From the NCBI RefSeq assembly GCF_004011505.1, contig NZ_SAUN01000001.1, positions 2,046,001-2,110,000 on the forward strand: 64,000 nt of DNA. Reading direction: 5' to 3'. Position numbers and translations under genes: made by a program. Positions 45,097 through 52,899 of the stretch are shown here, piece by piece. The DNA comes from Nonomuraea polychroma. GTDB taxonomy: Bacteria > Actinomycetota > Actinomycetes > Streptosporangiales > Streptosporangiaceae. Under the pieces are notes generated by a model. That model ran no database searches. It saw only the letters and a program-made list of their open reading frames with translations, and had not been told where the DNA came from. Each line of letters begins with the position of its first letter. Position 1 is the stretch's first letter.

Positions 45097-46425
45097 TCAG
45101 TCGTCCTTCTCGGACTCCTTCTTGTCCACATCCGACGCCCTGCCGTTGCCGGAGCCCTCGACCATGTCGGGTGACTCGGCCGGCGTCTCCTCCTTGTCCT
45201 CCTTATCGCCCTTATCGTCTTTGTCCTCCTTGGACTTGGTCGGCGTCGGCTCCTCGGACGGGGTTCGCTTCTCGCGGTCCGGCGTCCTGGGCTGCTCCCT
45301 GGTGGGAGGCGGGGAGCTCTGCGACGCCGGCGGCTGGTACGCCGACTCGGGGGAGGACTGCGGGACCGTCTCCGAGGGCGACGACGGGGAGGACGACGGG
45401 GTCAGGGACGTGGTCACCACGACGGGCGTGGGCGGAGGCGGGCGGGGTGTGTCGGCGGGCCGGCTGGACCACCAGGCCGCGCCGCCCGTGACCAGGCCCA
45501 CGAGCAGCGCGCCCGCGCCGATCGCGGCCAGCGGCAACCTGCGCCGCGGCCGCCCCGCGGCGCCGGCCGTGACGGCCAGGGGCACGGGACCCGTCTGCGC
45601 GGGGACACCGCCCGCCACGATCGCGGTCAGCCGCCGCTCGGCCTCCTCCAGCGTCATGCGCTCCCCCGGGTCCTTGCGCAGCAGCCCGTACAGCACGGGG
45701 GCGAGCACGCCCGCCCGGGCCAGCGGCTCCGGCTCGGCATGCATGACCGCGCCGAGCGTGGCCAGCGGGTTGTCCCGCTGGAAGGGCGAGTGTCCCTCGA
45801 CCGCCATGTACAGCGTCACGCCCAGCGACCACAGATCCGACGCGGGCCTGGCCGAGCCGCCCGCCGCACGTTCGGGCGCCATGAAGGCGGGGGTGCCGAT
45901 CAGGACGCCCGTCCTGGTGACGGGAGCCTCGTCCTCCGTGGTGGCGATGCCGAAGTCGGTGAGCACCGCCCGGCCGTCCTCGGTGAGCAGCACGTTGTCC
46001 GGTTTGACGTCGCGGTGCAGCACCCCGGCCGCGTGCGCGGCGCGTAGCGCCTCCAGCAGTTGCAGCCCGACGTTCGCGGCCTCGAGAGGGGGCATCGGAC
46101 CGTCCTCGCGGATCAGCTCGCCTAAGGTGCGCGATTGCACGAGTTGCATGATGATCCACGGGTGGCCGCGCTCCTCCAGCACGTCATAGACGGTCGCCAC
46201 GCCGGGGTGCGCCACGCGGCCGGCCGCCCTGGCCTCGCGGAACGTGCGCACCGAGAACACCTCGCGCTCCGGCCCCGTCAGATCAGGAGGCGGCAGCACC
46301 TCCTTCACGGCCACGTCGCGGCCCAGCACCTCGTCGTGCGCCTGCCACACGGTGCCCATGCCGCCCTTGCCGATCGTTCTGAGCAGGCGATATCTCCCGC
46401 CGATCGTCCCTTCTGAATCGGACAT
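45097..46425 (-). CDS. Ser/Thr protein kinase, membrane-anchored (last gene of kinase/AzlCD operon)
   Basis: This 442-residue Hanks-type kinase is complete: IGKGGMGTVW loop, VAVKEV Lys, HRDVKPDN catalytic loop, DFG in VLTDFGIA, and activation-segment IGTPAFMAPER. A single membrane helix (PLAAIGAGALLVGLVTGGAAW, about residues 296-317) leads to an extracytoplasmic tail of Pro/Ser/Thr and then charged Lys/Asp/Glu repeats (EDKDDKGDKEDKEE), with no folded sensor domain. ATG 46425 is 9 bp after the azlD stop, so it is the last gene of the minus-strand operon that begins at 51705. Sensing through the tail, if any, is unknown. Confidence 0.92.
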   Translation of the reverse strand: MSDSEGTIGGRYRLLRTIGKGGMGTVWQAHDEVLGRDVAVKEVLPPPDLTGPEREVFSVRTFREARAAGRVAHPGVATVYDVLEERGHPWIIMQLVQSRTLGELIREDGPMPPLEAANVGLQLLEALRAAHAAGVLHRDVKPDNVLLTEDGRAVLTDFGIATTEDEAPVTRTGVLIGTPAFMAPERAAGGSARPASDLWSLGVTLYMAVEGHSPFQRDNPLATLGAVMHAEPEPLARAGVLAPVLYGLLRKDPGERMTLEEAERRLTAIVAGGVPAQTGPVPLAVTAGAAGRPRRRLPLAAIGAGALLVGLVTGGAAWWSSRPADTPRPPPPTPVVVTTSLTPSSSPSSPSETVPQSSPESAYQPPASQSSPPPTREQPRTPDREKRTPSEEPTPTKSKEDKDDKGDKEDKEETPAESPDMVEGSGNGRASDVDKKESEKDD

Positions 46426-46434
46426 GCACGGCGA

Positions 46435-46746
46435 CTACCCCAGAAGCATCCGGGCAAGCGCGGTGACGACCGCGGCCGCGGCCAGGACGACGAGGAACGG
46501 CGCCCGGAGCAGCAGCGCCACGGCGGCCGCCCCGAGCCCCGCCGTGCGGGCCGGGTCGAAGCGCAGCCCGCCCGCCTCCGTGAACACCTGCACCGCGATC
46601 AGCGCCGCCAGCAGCGCCACCGGCACCAGTTCGGCGAACCTGCGCACCGCCGGATGGTCCAGCACCCGCCGCGGCGCCGCCAGCCCGGCCAGCTTGAGCG
46701 CGTAGCAGCCGGCGCAGACCGCGGCGATCGCCCACCACAGCGTCAT
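46435..46746 (-). CDS. azlD: AzlD-family branched-chain amino acid exporter subunit
   Basis: This 103-residue protein has about four short membrane helices (LWWAIAAVCAGCYALKLAG, LVPVALLAALIAVQV, AVALLLRAPFLVVLAAAAVVTAL). Size, topology and position directly after AzlC identify the small AzlD subunit. AzlC and AzlD together export branched-chain amino acids or analogues. ATG 46746 overlaps the azlC stop by 4 bases (ATGA). A kinase gene follows 9 bp later. Sequence similarity in this family is modest, so context carries weight. Confidence 0.88.
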   Translation of the reverse strand: MTLWWAIAAVCAGCYALKLAGLAAPRRVLDHPAVRRFAELVPVALLAALIAVQVFTEAGGLRFDPARTAGLGAAAVALLLRAPFLVVLAAAAVVTALARMLLG

Positions 46747-47405
46747 CGCGCCATCACCACCAGCACCGCGGCCGCCGACAGCAGCACCGGCACGCCGGGC
46801 GGCAGGAACGGCGTGGCGCACAGCGCGATCACCGCCGCGACCGCGGCCAGCAGACGCAGCTCCTTGCTCGCCGCCAGCCGGGGCCACAGGATGGCCAGGA
46901 AGGCGGCCGGGCCCACCGCGTCCAGCCCCAGCACCCCCGGGTCGCCCAGGAAGGACGTGCCGTAGGCTCCCGCCAGGGTGCAGAGGTTCCAGGTGATGTA
47001 GAGGCTGGCGAACGTGGCCGTGAACCCGGCGCGCGCCGCCCGCTCGTCCGGCTGGGCGAGCGCCACGGCCGTGGTCTCGTCGATCACGCCGTGGGCGGCC
47101 AGCAGCCGGCGCGGGCCGCGTACCTGGAGCAGGTCGGCCAGGCGCAGGCCGTACAACGTGTTGCGGCCGCCGAGCAGCAGCGCCCCCGCGGTGGCGGCCA
47201 CCAGGTCGCCGCCCGCGCCCACGGCCCCCGTCAGGGCGAACTGCGAGGCGCCCGTGAACGTCAGCAGGCTCAGCACGCACGCCTGCGGTACGGTCAAGCC
47301 GGCGATGATCGCGGCGGCCCCGAAGGCGAGCCCCGACAGCCCCACCGCCACGCCCACGCCCAGACCGTCCCGCACGGCGGCGGAACGATGTGTTGTCCGA
47401 TCCAT
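46743..47405 (-). CDS. azlC: AzlC-family branched-chain amino acid exporter subunit
   Basis: AzlC of 220 residues has the conserved DGLGVGVAVGLSGLAFGAAAI opening, LSLLTFTGASQFALTG and LLGGRNTLYGLRLADLL, and about five membrane helices. It is the large subunit of the AzlCD exporter, which relieves excess branched-chain amino acids or toxic analogues. It lies 11 bp after an AraC-family regulator gene on the same strand, a common pairing suggesting that the regulator controls export. It is coupled to azlD by a 4-base overlap. Confidence 0.93.
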   Translation of the reverse strand: MDRTTHRSAAVRDGLGVGVAVGLSGLAFGAAAIIAGLTVPQACVLSLLTFTGASQFALTGAVGAGGDLVAATAGALLLGGRNTLYGLRLADLLQVRGPRRLLAAHGVIDETTAVALAQPDERAARAGFTATFASLYITWNLCTLAGAYGTSFLGDPGVLGLDAVGPAAFLAILWPRLAASKELRLLAAVAAVIALCATPFLPPGVPVLLSAAAVLVVMAR

Positions 47406-47416
47406 GGGGCGAGAGG

Positions 47417-48259
47417 CTAGGCGGTGGAGGAATCACCAGTCTTGTACGTTCCTGCAGCGCGCTGGTACGCAGCGGGTGGCACGCCCACAATGCGGCGGAA
47501 ATGACGGGTCAGGTGGGCCTGGTCGGTGAAGCCCACCTCGGCGGCCACCCGCGCCGGCCGCATCCCCGACTCGAGGAGGTGGCGCGCCCGGCGGACCCGC
47601 AGCGACGTCAGGTAGGCGTGCGGCGGCAGCCCCGTCGCCTCCTTGAACGCCCGCAGCAGCGCGAACGGCCGAGCCCCCACCGCGCCGGCCAGATCGTCCA
47701 GCGTCGGCGGGTCCACCAGGCTTTCGTGCAGCAGGTCGCGTGCCTCCCGCACGGCCCGCCCGCCCTCGCCGAGCAGCGCCGCGGGCGGCCGCGGCGCGCC
47801 GTGGCGGATCAGCAGCCGGGCGAACAACGTGCGGCTCAGCGTCGAGGCGGCCAGCGCGTCGCCGCGCTCGGCCGCCTGGTGCGCCCTGCCGAGCAGCGCC
47901 GCCACCGGGTCGTCGCGCACCACCTGCTCGGGGAAGTGCGGCGTCCCGTACGGCGCGCCCAGCTCGGCCGCGATCCCGGCCAGCGCGTCGATGGACGGGT
48001 AGAGCATGCGGTACGACCACCCGCCGGGCACGCCGGCCTGACCGGTGTGCACGGCGTCCGGGTTGACCAGCACCAGCTCGCCCGCGCCCGCCCGGTGGGT
48101 GACGCCGCGGTAGTCGAACTCCTCGACGCCCGTGACGATGAGGCCGATGGCGTAGCCGTCGTGCACGTGCCGCGAGAAGCGGTGGGTGACGTAGCGGGCC
48201 TTGAGCAGGTCCGTCTCCGGCACCGCCGGGTGCCGGAAGAAATGCGCCTGCTCTTTCAC
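47417..48259 (-). CDS. AraC-family transcriptional regulator
   Basis: This 280-residue protein has an N-terminal cupin-like ligand domain (HRFSRHVHDGYAIGLIVTGVEEFDYRG, VNPDAVHTGQ). A C-terminal double helix-turn-helix follows, with LDDLAGAVGARPFALLRAFKEATGLPPHAYLTSLRVRRARHLL and VAAEVGFTDQAHLTRHFRRIVGVPPAAY. It probably senses an amino acid and regulates the downstream azlCD genes. GTG 48259 overlaps the upstream kinase stop by 4 bases, so kinase and regulator are translationally coupled, an unusual link. Confidence 0.92.
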   Translation of the reverse strand: MKEQAHFFRHPAVPETDLLKARYVTHRFSRHVHDGYAIGLIVTGVEEFDYRGVTHRAGAGELVLVNPDAVHTGQAGVPGGWSYRMLYPSIDALAGIAAELGAPYGTPHFPEQVVRDDPVAALLGRAHQAAERGDALAASTLSRTLFARLLIRHGAPRPPAALLGEGGRAVREARDLLHESLVDPPTLDDLAGAVGARPFALLRAFKEATGLPPHAYLTSLRVRRARHLLESGMRPARVAAEVGFTDQAHLTRHFRRIVGVPPAAYQRAAGTYKTGDSSTA

Positions 48260-49866
48260 AGCGGTCTGAACGTCCTGGCGAATTTGTCGAAGTAGTGCCT
48301 GTCCTGATCCCAGCGGGATTCCGTCGTCTCCCAGTAGAGGGCGAAGGGGCGGCCGTCGGCGGTGTGGAACCCGCGGTTGATCACGTGGATCAGCTGCCCG
48401 CCGCGCATCCGGGTGAACTCCCAGTCCGCGGCCGCGCGGCCGCGGTAGCGCACCGGGGTGATGCCGATACGGGTGTAGTCCTGGAACTCGCCCTTGGCCC
48501 GGATCTCCTTCTCCAGGGCGAACCAGGCCTGCTCCGGTCGCTTCCAGCGAACCTCGGGAGTGGTCCACTCCACCTTCATCGTCCCGGGGGAGTCCGGGCC
48601 CTTGATCGAGATGCTGTCCCTGGTGGGGCTCTTCGTGGCCTGCCACCCCGCGGGCATCGCGATCGAGAACCGGCCGGCCGGGCTGGTGAACGTCCGCCAT
48701 CCGGCGGGCACCGTCCGGGCGGGCGTGGGCGCAGGGCTCGTCGTGCCCGTGGAGGGAGTGGGTGTCGGACTCGGGGTCGGGGCCGTCCGGTTGGTGTAGA
48801 GCAGCGTGCCGCCCGTGCCCAGGGCGGCCGCCACCGCCACGGCGGGCAGCGTGATCCACAGCGTCTTCCCGCGGCGCGGCCGCTGCCGGGCGGTCGTGCG
48901 CGGCTCGCCCGCGGTCGGGTACGCCTGGCCGTCGCTCGTCGGCAGCCCCGTGGCGCCGGTGGCCGTCTGGCGCGGATCCTCCCCCGTGACCGCCTGGCGC
49001 GGATCCCGCGTGGCCGTTGCCTGGCGTGGGTCCTGCGCGGCGGTCGCCTGGCGCGGGTCGCCGGGGGCGTTGATCGCGGCCTCGTGGAGGAGCCGGGCGG
49101 CCTCCTCGGCCGGCATCCGCGCGCCCGGGTCGCGCCGCAGCAACCCCATGATGACCGGCGTCAGCGCACCGGCCCGCGCCGGCGGCTCCGGCTCGTCCCG
49201 CAGCACGGCCGCCATCGTCGCCGCCCACGACTCACGCTTGAACGGCGGCTCGCCCTCGACCGCCGCGTACAACGTCGCGCCCAGCGACCACAGGTCGGAC
49301 TCCGGCCTGGCCTGCTCGCCGTTGAGCCGCTCGGGCGGCATGTACGCGGGCGTGCCCACCAGCCCGCCGCTCGCCGTCAGCCCCACCTCGGCCTCCAGCG
49401 AGGCGATGCCGAAGTCGGTCAGCACGACCCTGCCGTCGTCGGCCAGCAGGACGTTCTCCGGCTTCACGTCGCGGTGCAGCACTCCGGTGGCGTGCGCGGC
49501 CCGCAGCGCGTCCAGCACCCGCCCGCCGATCAGCGCGGCCTGCGCGGGCCGCAGCGGCCCCTGCTCGCGCACCACCTGCGCCAGCGAGCGGGAGCGCACG
49601 AGCTGCATGACGATCCACGGGCGGCCGTCCTCCTCGACGACGTCGTGGACGACGACCACCGAGGGGTGGTCGAGGCGGCCCGCCGCCCTGGCCTCCCTGA
49701 TGGTCCGGCGGTTGAGCTCGGCCCGCTTGGCCTCGCCGACGCCCGCGTAGCGAACCTCCTTGATCGCCACCGTGCGGTCGAGCAGCTCGTCATAGGCACG
49801 CCAGACCACGCCCATGCCGCCCTCGCCGAGCGGCTCGATGAGCCTGTAACGCTTGCTGAGCTGCAC
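48256..49866 (-). CDS. Ser/Thr protein kinase with extracytoplasmic domain
   Basis: A complete Hanks-type kinase of 536 residues: GEGGMGVVW, VAIKEV, HRDVKPEN, VVLTDFGIA, and LVGTPAYMPPER. The juxtamembrane linker contains four 9-residue DPRQATAxx repeats, then one helix (TLWITLPAVAVAAALGTGGTLLY). The extracytoplasmic domain of about 150 residues has RTFTSPAGRFSIAMPAGW ... AAADWEFTR ... VINRGFHTADGRPFALYW. The same domain occurs in the next kinase upstream (49876-51705), so the two arose by duplication. GTG 49866 follows that gene's stop by 9 bp. The stop overlaps the AraC gene's start. Confidence 0.92.
   Translation of the reverse strand: MQLSKRYRLIEPLGEGGMGVVWRAYDELLDRTVAIKEVRYAGVGEAKRAELNRRTIREARAAGRLDHPSVVVVHDVVEEDGRPWIVMQLVRSRSLAQVVREQGPLRPAQAALIGGRVLDALRAAHATGVLHRDVKPENVLLADDGRVVLTDFGIASLEAEVGLTASGGLVGTPAYMPPERLNGEQARPESDLWSLGATLYAAVEGEPPFKRESWAATMAAVLRDEPEPPARAGALTPVIMGLLRRDPGARMPAEEAARLLHEAAINAPGDPRQATAAQDPRQATATRDPRQAVTGEDPRQTATGATGLPTSDGQAYPTAGEPRTTARQRPRRGKTLWITLPAVAVAAALGTGGTLLYTNRTAPTPSPTPTPSTGTTSPAPTPARTVPAGWRTFTSPAGRFSIAMPAGWQATKSPTRDSISIKGPDSPGTMKVEWTTPEVRWKRPEQAWFALEKEIRAKGEFQDYTRIGITPVRYRGRAAADWEFTRMRGGQLIHVINRGFHTADGRPFALYWETTESRWDQDRHYFDKFARTFRPL
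48952..49059 (-). repeat. 27-bp coding repeat (DPRQ nonapeptide), four copies
   Basis: Four 27-bp units encode DPRQATAAQ, DPRQATATR, DPRQAVTGE and DPRQTATGA in the cytoplasmic juxtamembrane linker of the middle kinase. The Thr-rich repeats are candidate autophosphorylation sites (inference). Confidence 0.85.
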
Positions 49867-49875
49867 GTCGAAAGC

Positions 49876-51705
49876 TTACTTGGCCGGTTTGAACGTCGCG
49901 CAGAACCCCTCGAAGAGGTCGTAGTCCTTCTTCCAGTGGCTGTCGAGCGTGTGCCAGTAGATGGCGTACGCCCGCCCGTTGTCGGTGACGAAGCCCCGGT
50001 TGCGCACCCGGGTCTTGCCCGTGTTGGTGTTCCAGGTGAAGTCCCAGTCCGCGGCGGCCTTCATGTAGTCGACCTTCTTGATGTCGAGCAACTTGTAGCC
50101 GCCGAAGTTGTGCTTGAGGGACGGTTCCTGCTTCTTCCAGTCCTTGTACGGGTCCGTGCCCGGGTTCGCGGCCTCCTCGATCATGAGGTACGCGTTCGGA
50201 GCCGCCCCCGGGCCCCTGAACCTGACCTGCCTGCCGCTGCGGGTCAACACGTCCCAGCCCTTGGGCAGCCCGATGGAGAAGCCCATCTTCTTGTCCTTGT
50301 ACATCTTCCAGCCTGCCGGCAGCGCGTCAGCCGACTTGGTGGGGCTCGGACTCGGGCTGGGGCTGGAGGTGGCGGACGGGCTCGGCGACGGCGACGCGGA
50401 CGGCTCCGCCGAGGGCGACTGCGAGGCGTCCGGCGAGGCCTGCGGGGGCGTCGCGGTGACCCAGGCGGCCTGCTGCGACCTGTCGGGGTCCGGCGTGCTG
50501 TCCTCGGGAGCCGAGCTCAGGCCGAGGTAGCCGCCCATGCCGGCGACCAGCAGGACCGCCACGGCCGCCGCGATGATCGGCCCCGGCCGACGGGGATCGG
50601 GCCTGCCCGCGTCGATCGTGGACTCGGCGGGCGGCTTCGGGCCGGAGGTCGCCGGGGTGAGCCGCGCACCGGTCTCGGGCACGTCCACCGGGACGGGCGC
50701 GAGATTCGGGTCCGTCGGCGTGTCGTCCTCGGCCGGCGCCTGGTGCGCGGCGGGCGGGGCAGGCTGGGCGGGCTGGTAGGGCGGCTTGCGCGGCTTGCCC
50801 AGCCCGGCCGCCTTGTGCGGCTTGGTGGGCCCCGGAGCTTCCAGCCGCTGTGCCGCCGGGAACTGCGCGGTCGGCGGTGCGCTCGACTCCGCGATGGCCG
50901 CGCGCAACATCCGCGCGGTCTCCTCGTACGTGAGCCGCTGCACCGGCTCCTTGCGCAGCAACCCGCTGATCACCTCGGCCAGCGGGCCGGCGTTCCTGGC
51001 GGGATCCGGCTCGTCGGTCAGCACGGCGTGCATGGTGGCCAGGGCCATGCCGCGCTCGTGCGGCGAGCGGCCCTCCACGGCCGTGTAGAGCGTGGCGCCC
51101 AGCGACCACAGGTCGGACTCGCGCCGCGCGGGCAGGCCCTTGAGCCGCTCGGGGGCGATGAACGCCGGCGTGCCCGCCAGCCCCGTCACGGTCAGCTGCG
51201 TCTCGGTCTCCAGGGTGGCGATGCCGAAGTCGGTGAGCACGACCCTGCCGTCGTCGGCCAGCAGGACGTTCTCCGGCTTGACGTCGCGGTGCAGCACGCC
51301 CGCCTCGTGGGCGCGGTACAGCGCGTCCAGCACCGCCAGGCCGATCTCGGCCACCCGCTTGGGCGGCAGTGGCCCGTCCTGCTTGATCACGGCGCCGAGC
51401 GACCGTGACTGGACGAGCTGCATGACGATCCAGGGTCGGCCGTCCTCCTCGATCACGTCGTGCACGACGATCACGTTGGGATGCTCGAATCTGGCCGCCG
51501 CCCTCGCCTCGCGCATCGTGCGCCGGTTCAGGAGCTGCACTTCCTCGCCCAGGGCGGCCGCGTACCTGACCTCCTTGACCGCGACCGTGCGGTCGAGGAG
51601 TTCGTCGTGGGCTCGCCAGACGATGCCCATCCCGCCCTTGCCGATGGGTTCCTGCAGCTGGTAGCGGCCGGCGATGCGGCGTCCGTCCTGCTTGCGATCC
51701 GACAT
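49876..51705 (-). CDS. Ser/Thr protein kinase with extracytoplasmic domain (first gene of operon)
   Basis: The kinase of about 609 residues has intact motifs: GKGGMGIVW, VAVKEV, HRDVKPEN, VVLTDFGIA and LAGTPAFIAPER. A Pro/Ala-rich linker precedes a membrane helix (GPIIAAAVAVLLVAGMGGYLG, about residues 373-394). A Ser/Pro-rich stalk leads to a folded extracytoplasmic domain of about 140 residues (GFSIGLPKGWDVL ... AAADWDFTW ... VRNRGFVTDNGRAYAIYWHT). TTG 51717 is possible, but GGGAGGG lies only 1 base before it and 13 bases before ATG 51705, which is preferred. It heads the minus-strand operon and diverges from the chorismate mutase leader. Confidence 0.92.
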   Translation of the reverse strand: MSDRKQDGRRIAGRYQLQEPIGKGGMGIVWRAHDELLDRTVAVKEVRYAAALGEEVQLLNRRTMREARAAARFEHPNVIVVHDVIEEDGRPWIVMQLVQSRSLGAVIKQDGPLPPKRVAEIGLAVLDALYRAHEAGVLHRDVKPENVLLADDGRVVLTDFGIATLETETQLTVTGLAGTPAFIAPERLKGLPARRESDLWSLGATLYTAVEGRSPHERGMALATMHAVLTDEPDPARNAGPLAEVISGLLRKEPVQRLTYEETARMLRAAIAESSAPPTAQFPAAQRLEAPGPTKPHKAAGLGKPRKPPYQPAQPAPPAAHQAPAEDDTPTDPNLAPVPVDVPETGARLTPATSGPKPPAESTIDAGRPDPRRPGPIIAAAVAVLLVAGMGGYLGLSSAPEDSTPDPDRSQQAAWVTATPPQASPDASQSPSAEPSASPSPSPSATSSPSPSPSPTKSADALPAGWKMYKDKKMGFSIGLPKGWDVLTRSGRQVRFRGPGAAPNAYLMIEEAANPGTDPYKDWKKQEPSLKHNFGGYKLLDIKKVDYMKAAADWDFTWNTNTGKTRVRNRGFVTDNGRAYAIYWHTLDSHWKKDYDLFEGFCATFKPAK

Positions 51706-51825
51706 CAACGGCCTCAAACCCTCCCTCTAGGCCAAGAAATACTCCCATAGCGAGGGATCAACGGCGACTCGCCTGAAGGTCAGTCCGCCATGTGAGAACG
51801 ACCGTCCAGCAGGTGGAGGGTGGGG

Positions 51826-51831
51826 TAGGGT
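51826..51831 (+). promoter_or_regulatory. -10 element for the attenuator leader
   Basis: TAGGGT lies 7 bases before the ATG of the 18-codon leader peptide at 51839, the leaderless spacing used elsewhere in this window. No good -35 is evident in the 51718-51825 intergenic stretch shared with the divergent kinase operon. Confidence 0.55.
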
Positions 51832-51838
51832 GCTGAAT

Positions 51839-51895
51839 ATGACTTGTCGCCATGCGTTTACCGAGCCGGCTCCGGGAGAGCCGGTCGTCCGCTAG
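51839..51895 (+). CDS. Leader peptide of the attenuator (18 codons)
   Basis: An 18-codon frame reads MTCRHAFTEPAPGEPVVR, then TAG. It starts 7 bases after a TAGGGT -10, so it would be read from the very 5' end of the transcript. Its codons cover the CCGGCT/AGCCGG stem (within 51864-51884), and its stop lies in the flanking GTCGC/GCGAC pairing, so ribosome position could alter folding before the terminator. It lacks runs of Trp, Phe or Tyr codons, so classical aromatic-amino-acid attenuation is not obvious. Confidence 0.5.
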   Translation: MTCRHAFTEPAPGEPVVR

Positions 51896-51915
51896 CGACC
51901 ACCTGGAGTCGGCAC

Positions 51916-51950
51916 AAGGCAGAGACGCCCGTCTCTGCCTTTTTGGTTTT
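51916..51950 (+). terminator. Intrinsic terminator within the chorismate mutase leader
   Basis: AAGGCAGAGAC and GTCTCTGCCTT form an 11-bp stem with a GCCC loop, followed by TTTTT-GG-TTTTT, a textbook intrinsic terminator. It lies only 44 bases before the downstream start codon, leaving no room for another promoter, so it must act as an attenuator. A further GCCGGCT/AGCCGGC hairpin (about 51955-51974) could pair alternatively with similar arms at 51864-51884. Confidence 0.8.
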
Positions 51951-51993
51951 TCCTCGCCGGCTTCAGGGAGCCGGCCCGAATGTGGAGTCGCGG

Positions 51994-52890
51994 ATGTCAT
52001 CGACGATGGAACGGCACGCGGTCGCCGTCGGAGACCTGCTCGTGGGCGACGGGCCCGCCGTGGTGATCGGCAGCAGGGTGAGCCTGCGGGCTCATGGCGG
52101 GCGGGCGGACCCGTACGAGGTGCTGCGGGGGCGTGCCACGCTGGCGGAGCCGTACTCGGCGGCGGACTTGCCGGCGATCGCCGAGCTGGCGGACGCCGTG
52201 GTGGTGGGGGCCTCGTGGACGCGCGACATCCCGCTGGTCCGCGCGGCGGCCGGGCTGGGGCTGCCGGTGGTGGTCGAGCGGCGGGCGTCGGCGTCGGTGG
52301 AGGAATGGCTGGGCCTGGCCGACTACTGCGCGGTCGAGGGCGACGGGCGGGTGATCCTCTGCGAGGGTGGCCGGCCCGGTCGAGCTCAGGGCGGCTGGCC
52401 CGACCTCGGGCTGATGCGGGCGGCCTGGGCCGCCTCGGGCCGCCCGGTGCTGGCCGACGTCTCCCATGACATCGGGTTGTCGGCCGCCGCGGTGGCGGCC
52501 GGTGCCGACGGACTGATCGTCGAGAGTGCGGGCCTCGAACAGGAGACAGACCCGCTGACGGCCCTGCGCGTGGCGGAGGAGGCCGTGACCGTCGTCGGCG
52601 CGCTGTTGCGCCCAGAGACGCCTGCCACGTTGCCGGAGTGCCGTGCGGCGATCGACCGCGTGGACGCCGCCCTCGCCACGCTCCTCGAACACCGCGCCGA
52701 GCTGGCGGGCATCGTGCAGCGCATCAAGCCGGTCGGCGGGTTCGCGGGACGGGACATGGCCCGGGAGCGTGCCCTGGTGGCGCGGATGGCCTTGCGCGCG
52801 CCCGCGCTGGGCGAGGCCCGTCTCGCCCCCATCATGAACGCCGTGATCGAAGCGGGCCTTCACCTGGCCGAGGAACGTGCCGCCCAGTAG
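51994..52890 (+). CDS. Chorismate mutase fused to a degenerate DAHP-synthase-like domain
   Basis: The protein has about 298 residues. Residues 1-205 resemble the 3-deoxy-7-phosphoheptulonate synthase fold (EWLGLADYCAVEGDGRVILCEGG, PVLADVSHDIG, AGADGLIVESAG). The KPRTSP-type substrate motif and the metal-binding Cys of the GPCS motif (here GSRVS) are missing, so synthase activity is unlikely. Residues about 215-298 form an AroQ-type chorismate mutase (CRAAIDRVDAALATLLEHRAEL, K in RIK, RDMARERALV), with active-site residues present. It should convert chorismate to prephenate; the first domain may be regulatory. ATG 51994 has GGAG upstream. Expression is controlled by the leader terminator. Confidence 0.75.
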   Translation: MSSTMERHAVAVGDLLVGDGPAVVIGSRVSLRAHGGRADPYEVLRGRATLAEPYSAADLPAIAELADAVVVGASWTRDIPLVRAAAGLGLPVVVERRASASVEEWLGLADYCAVEGDGRVILCEGGRPGRAQGGWPDLGLMRAAWAASGRPVLADVSHDIGLSAAAVAAGADGLIVESAGLEQETDPLTALRVAEEAVTVVGALLRPETPATLPECRAAIDRVDAALATLLEHRAELAGIVQRIKPVGGFAGRDMARERALVARMALRAPALGEARLAPIMNAVIEAGLHLAEERAAQ

Positions 52891-52899
52891 GGTCAGCTC

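Noticed and set aside
51839..51895. Classical trp- or phe-type attenuator peptide.
   Set aside because: The peptide has one Phe and no Trp or Tyr, so ribosome stalling on aromatic codons is not supported, though attenuation itself is.
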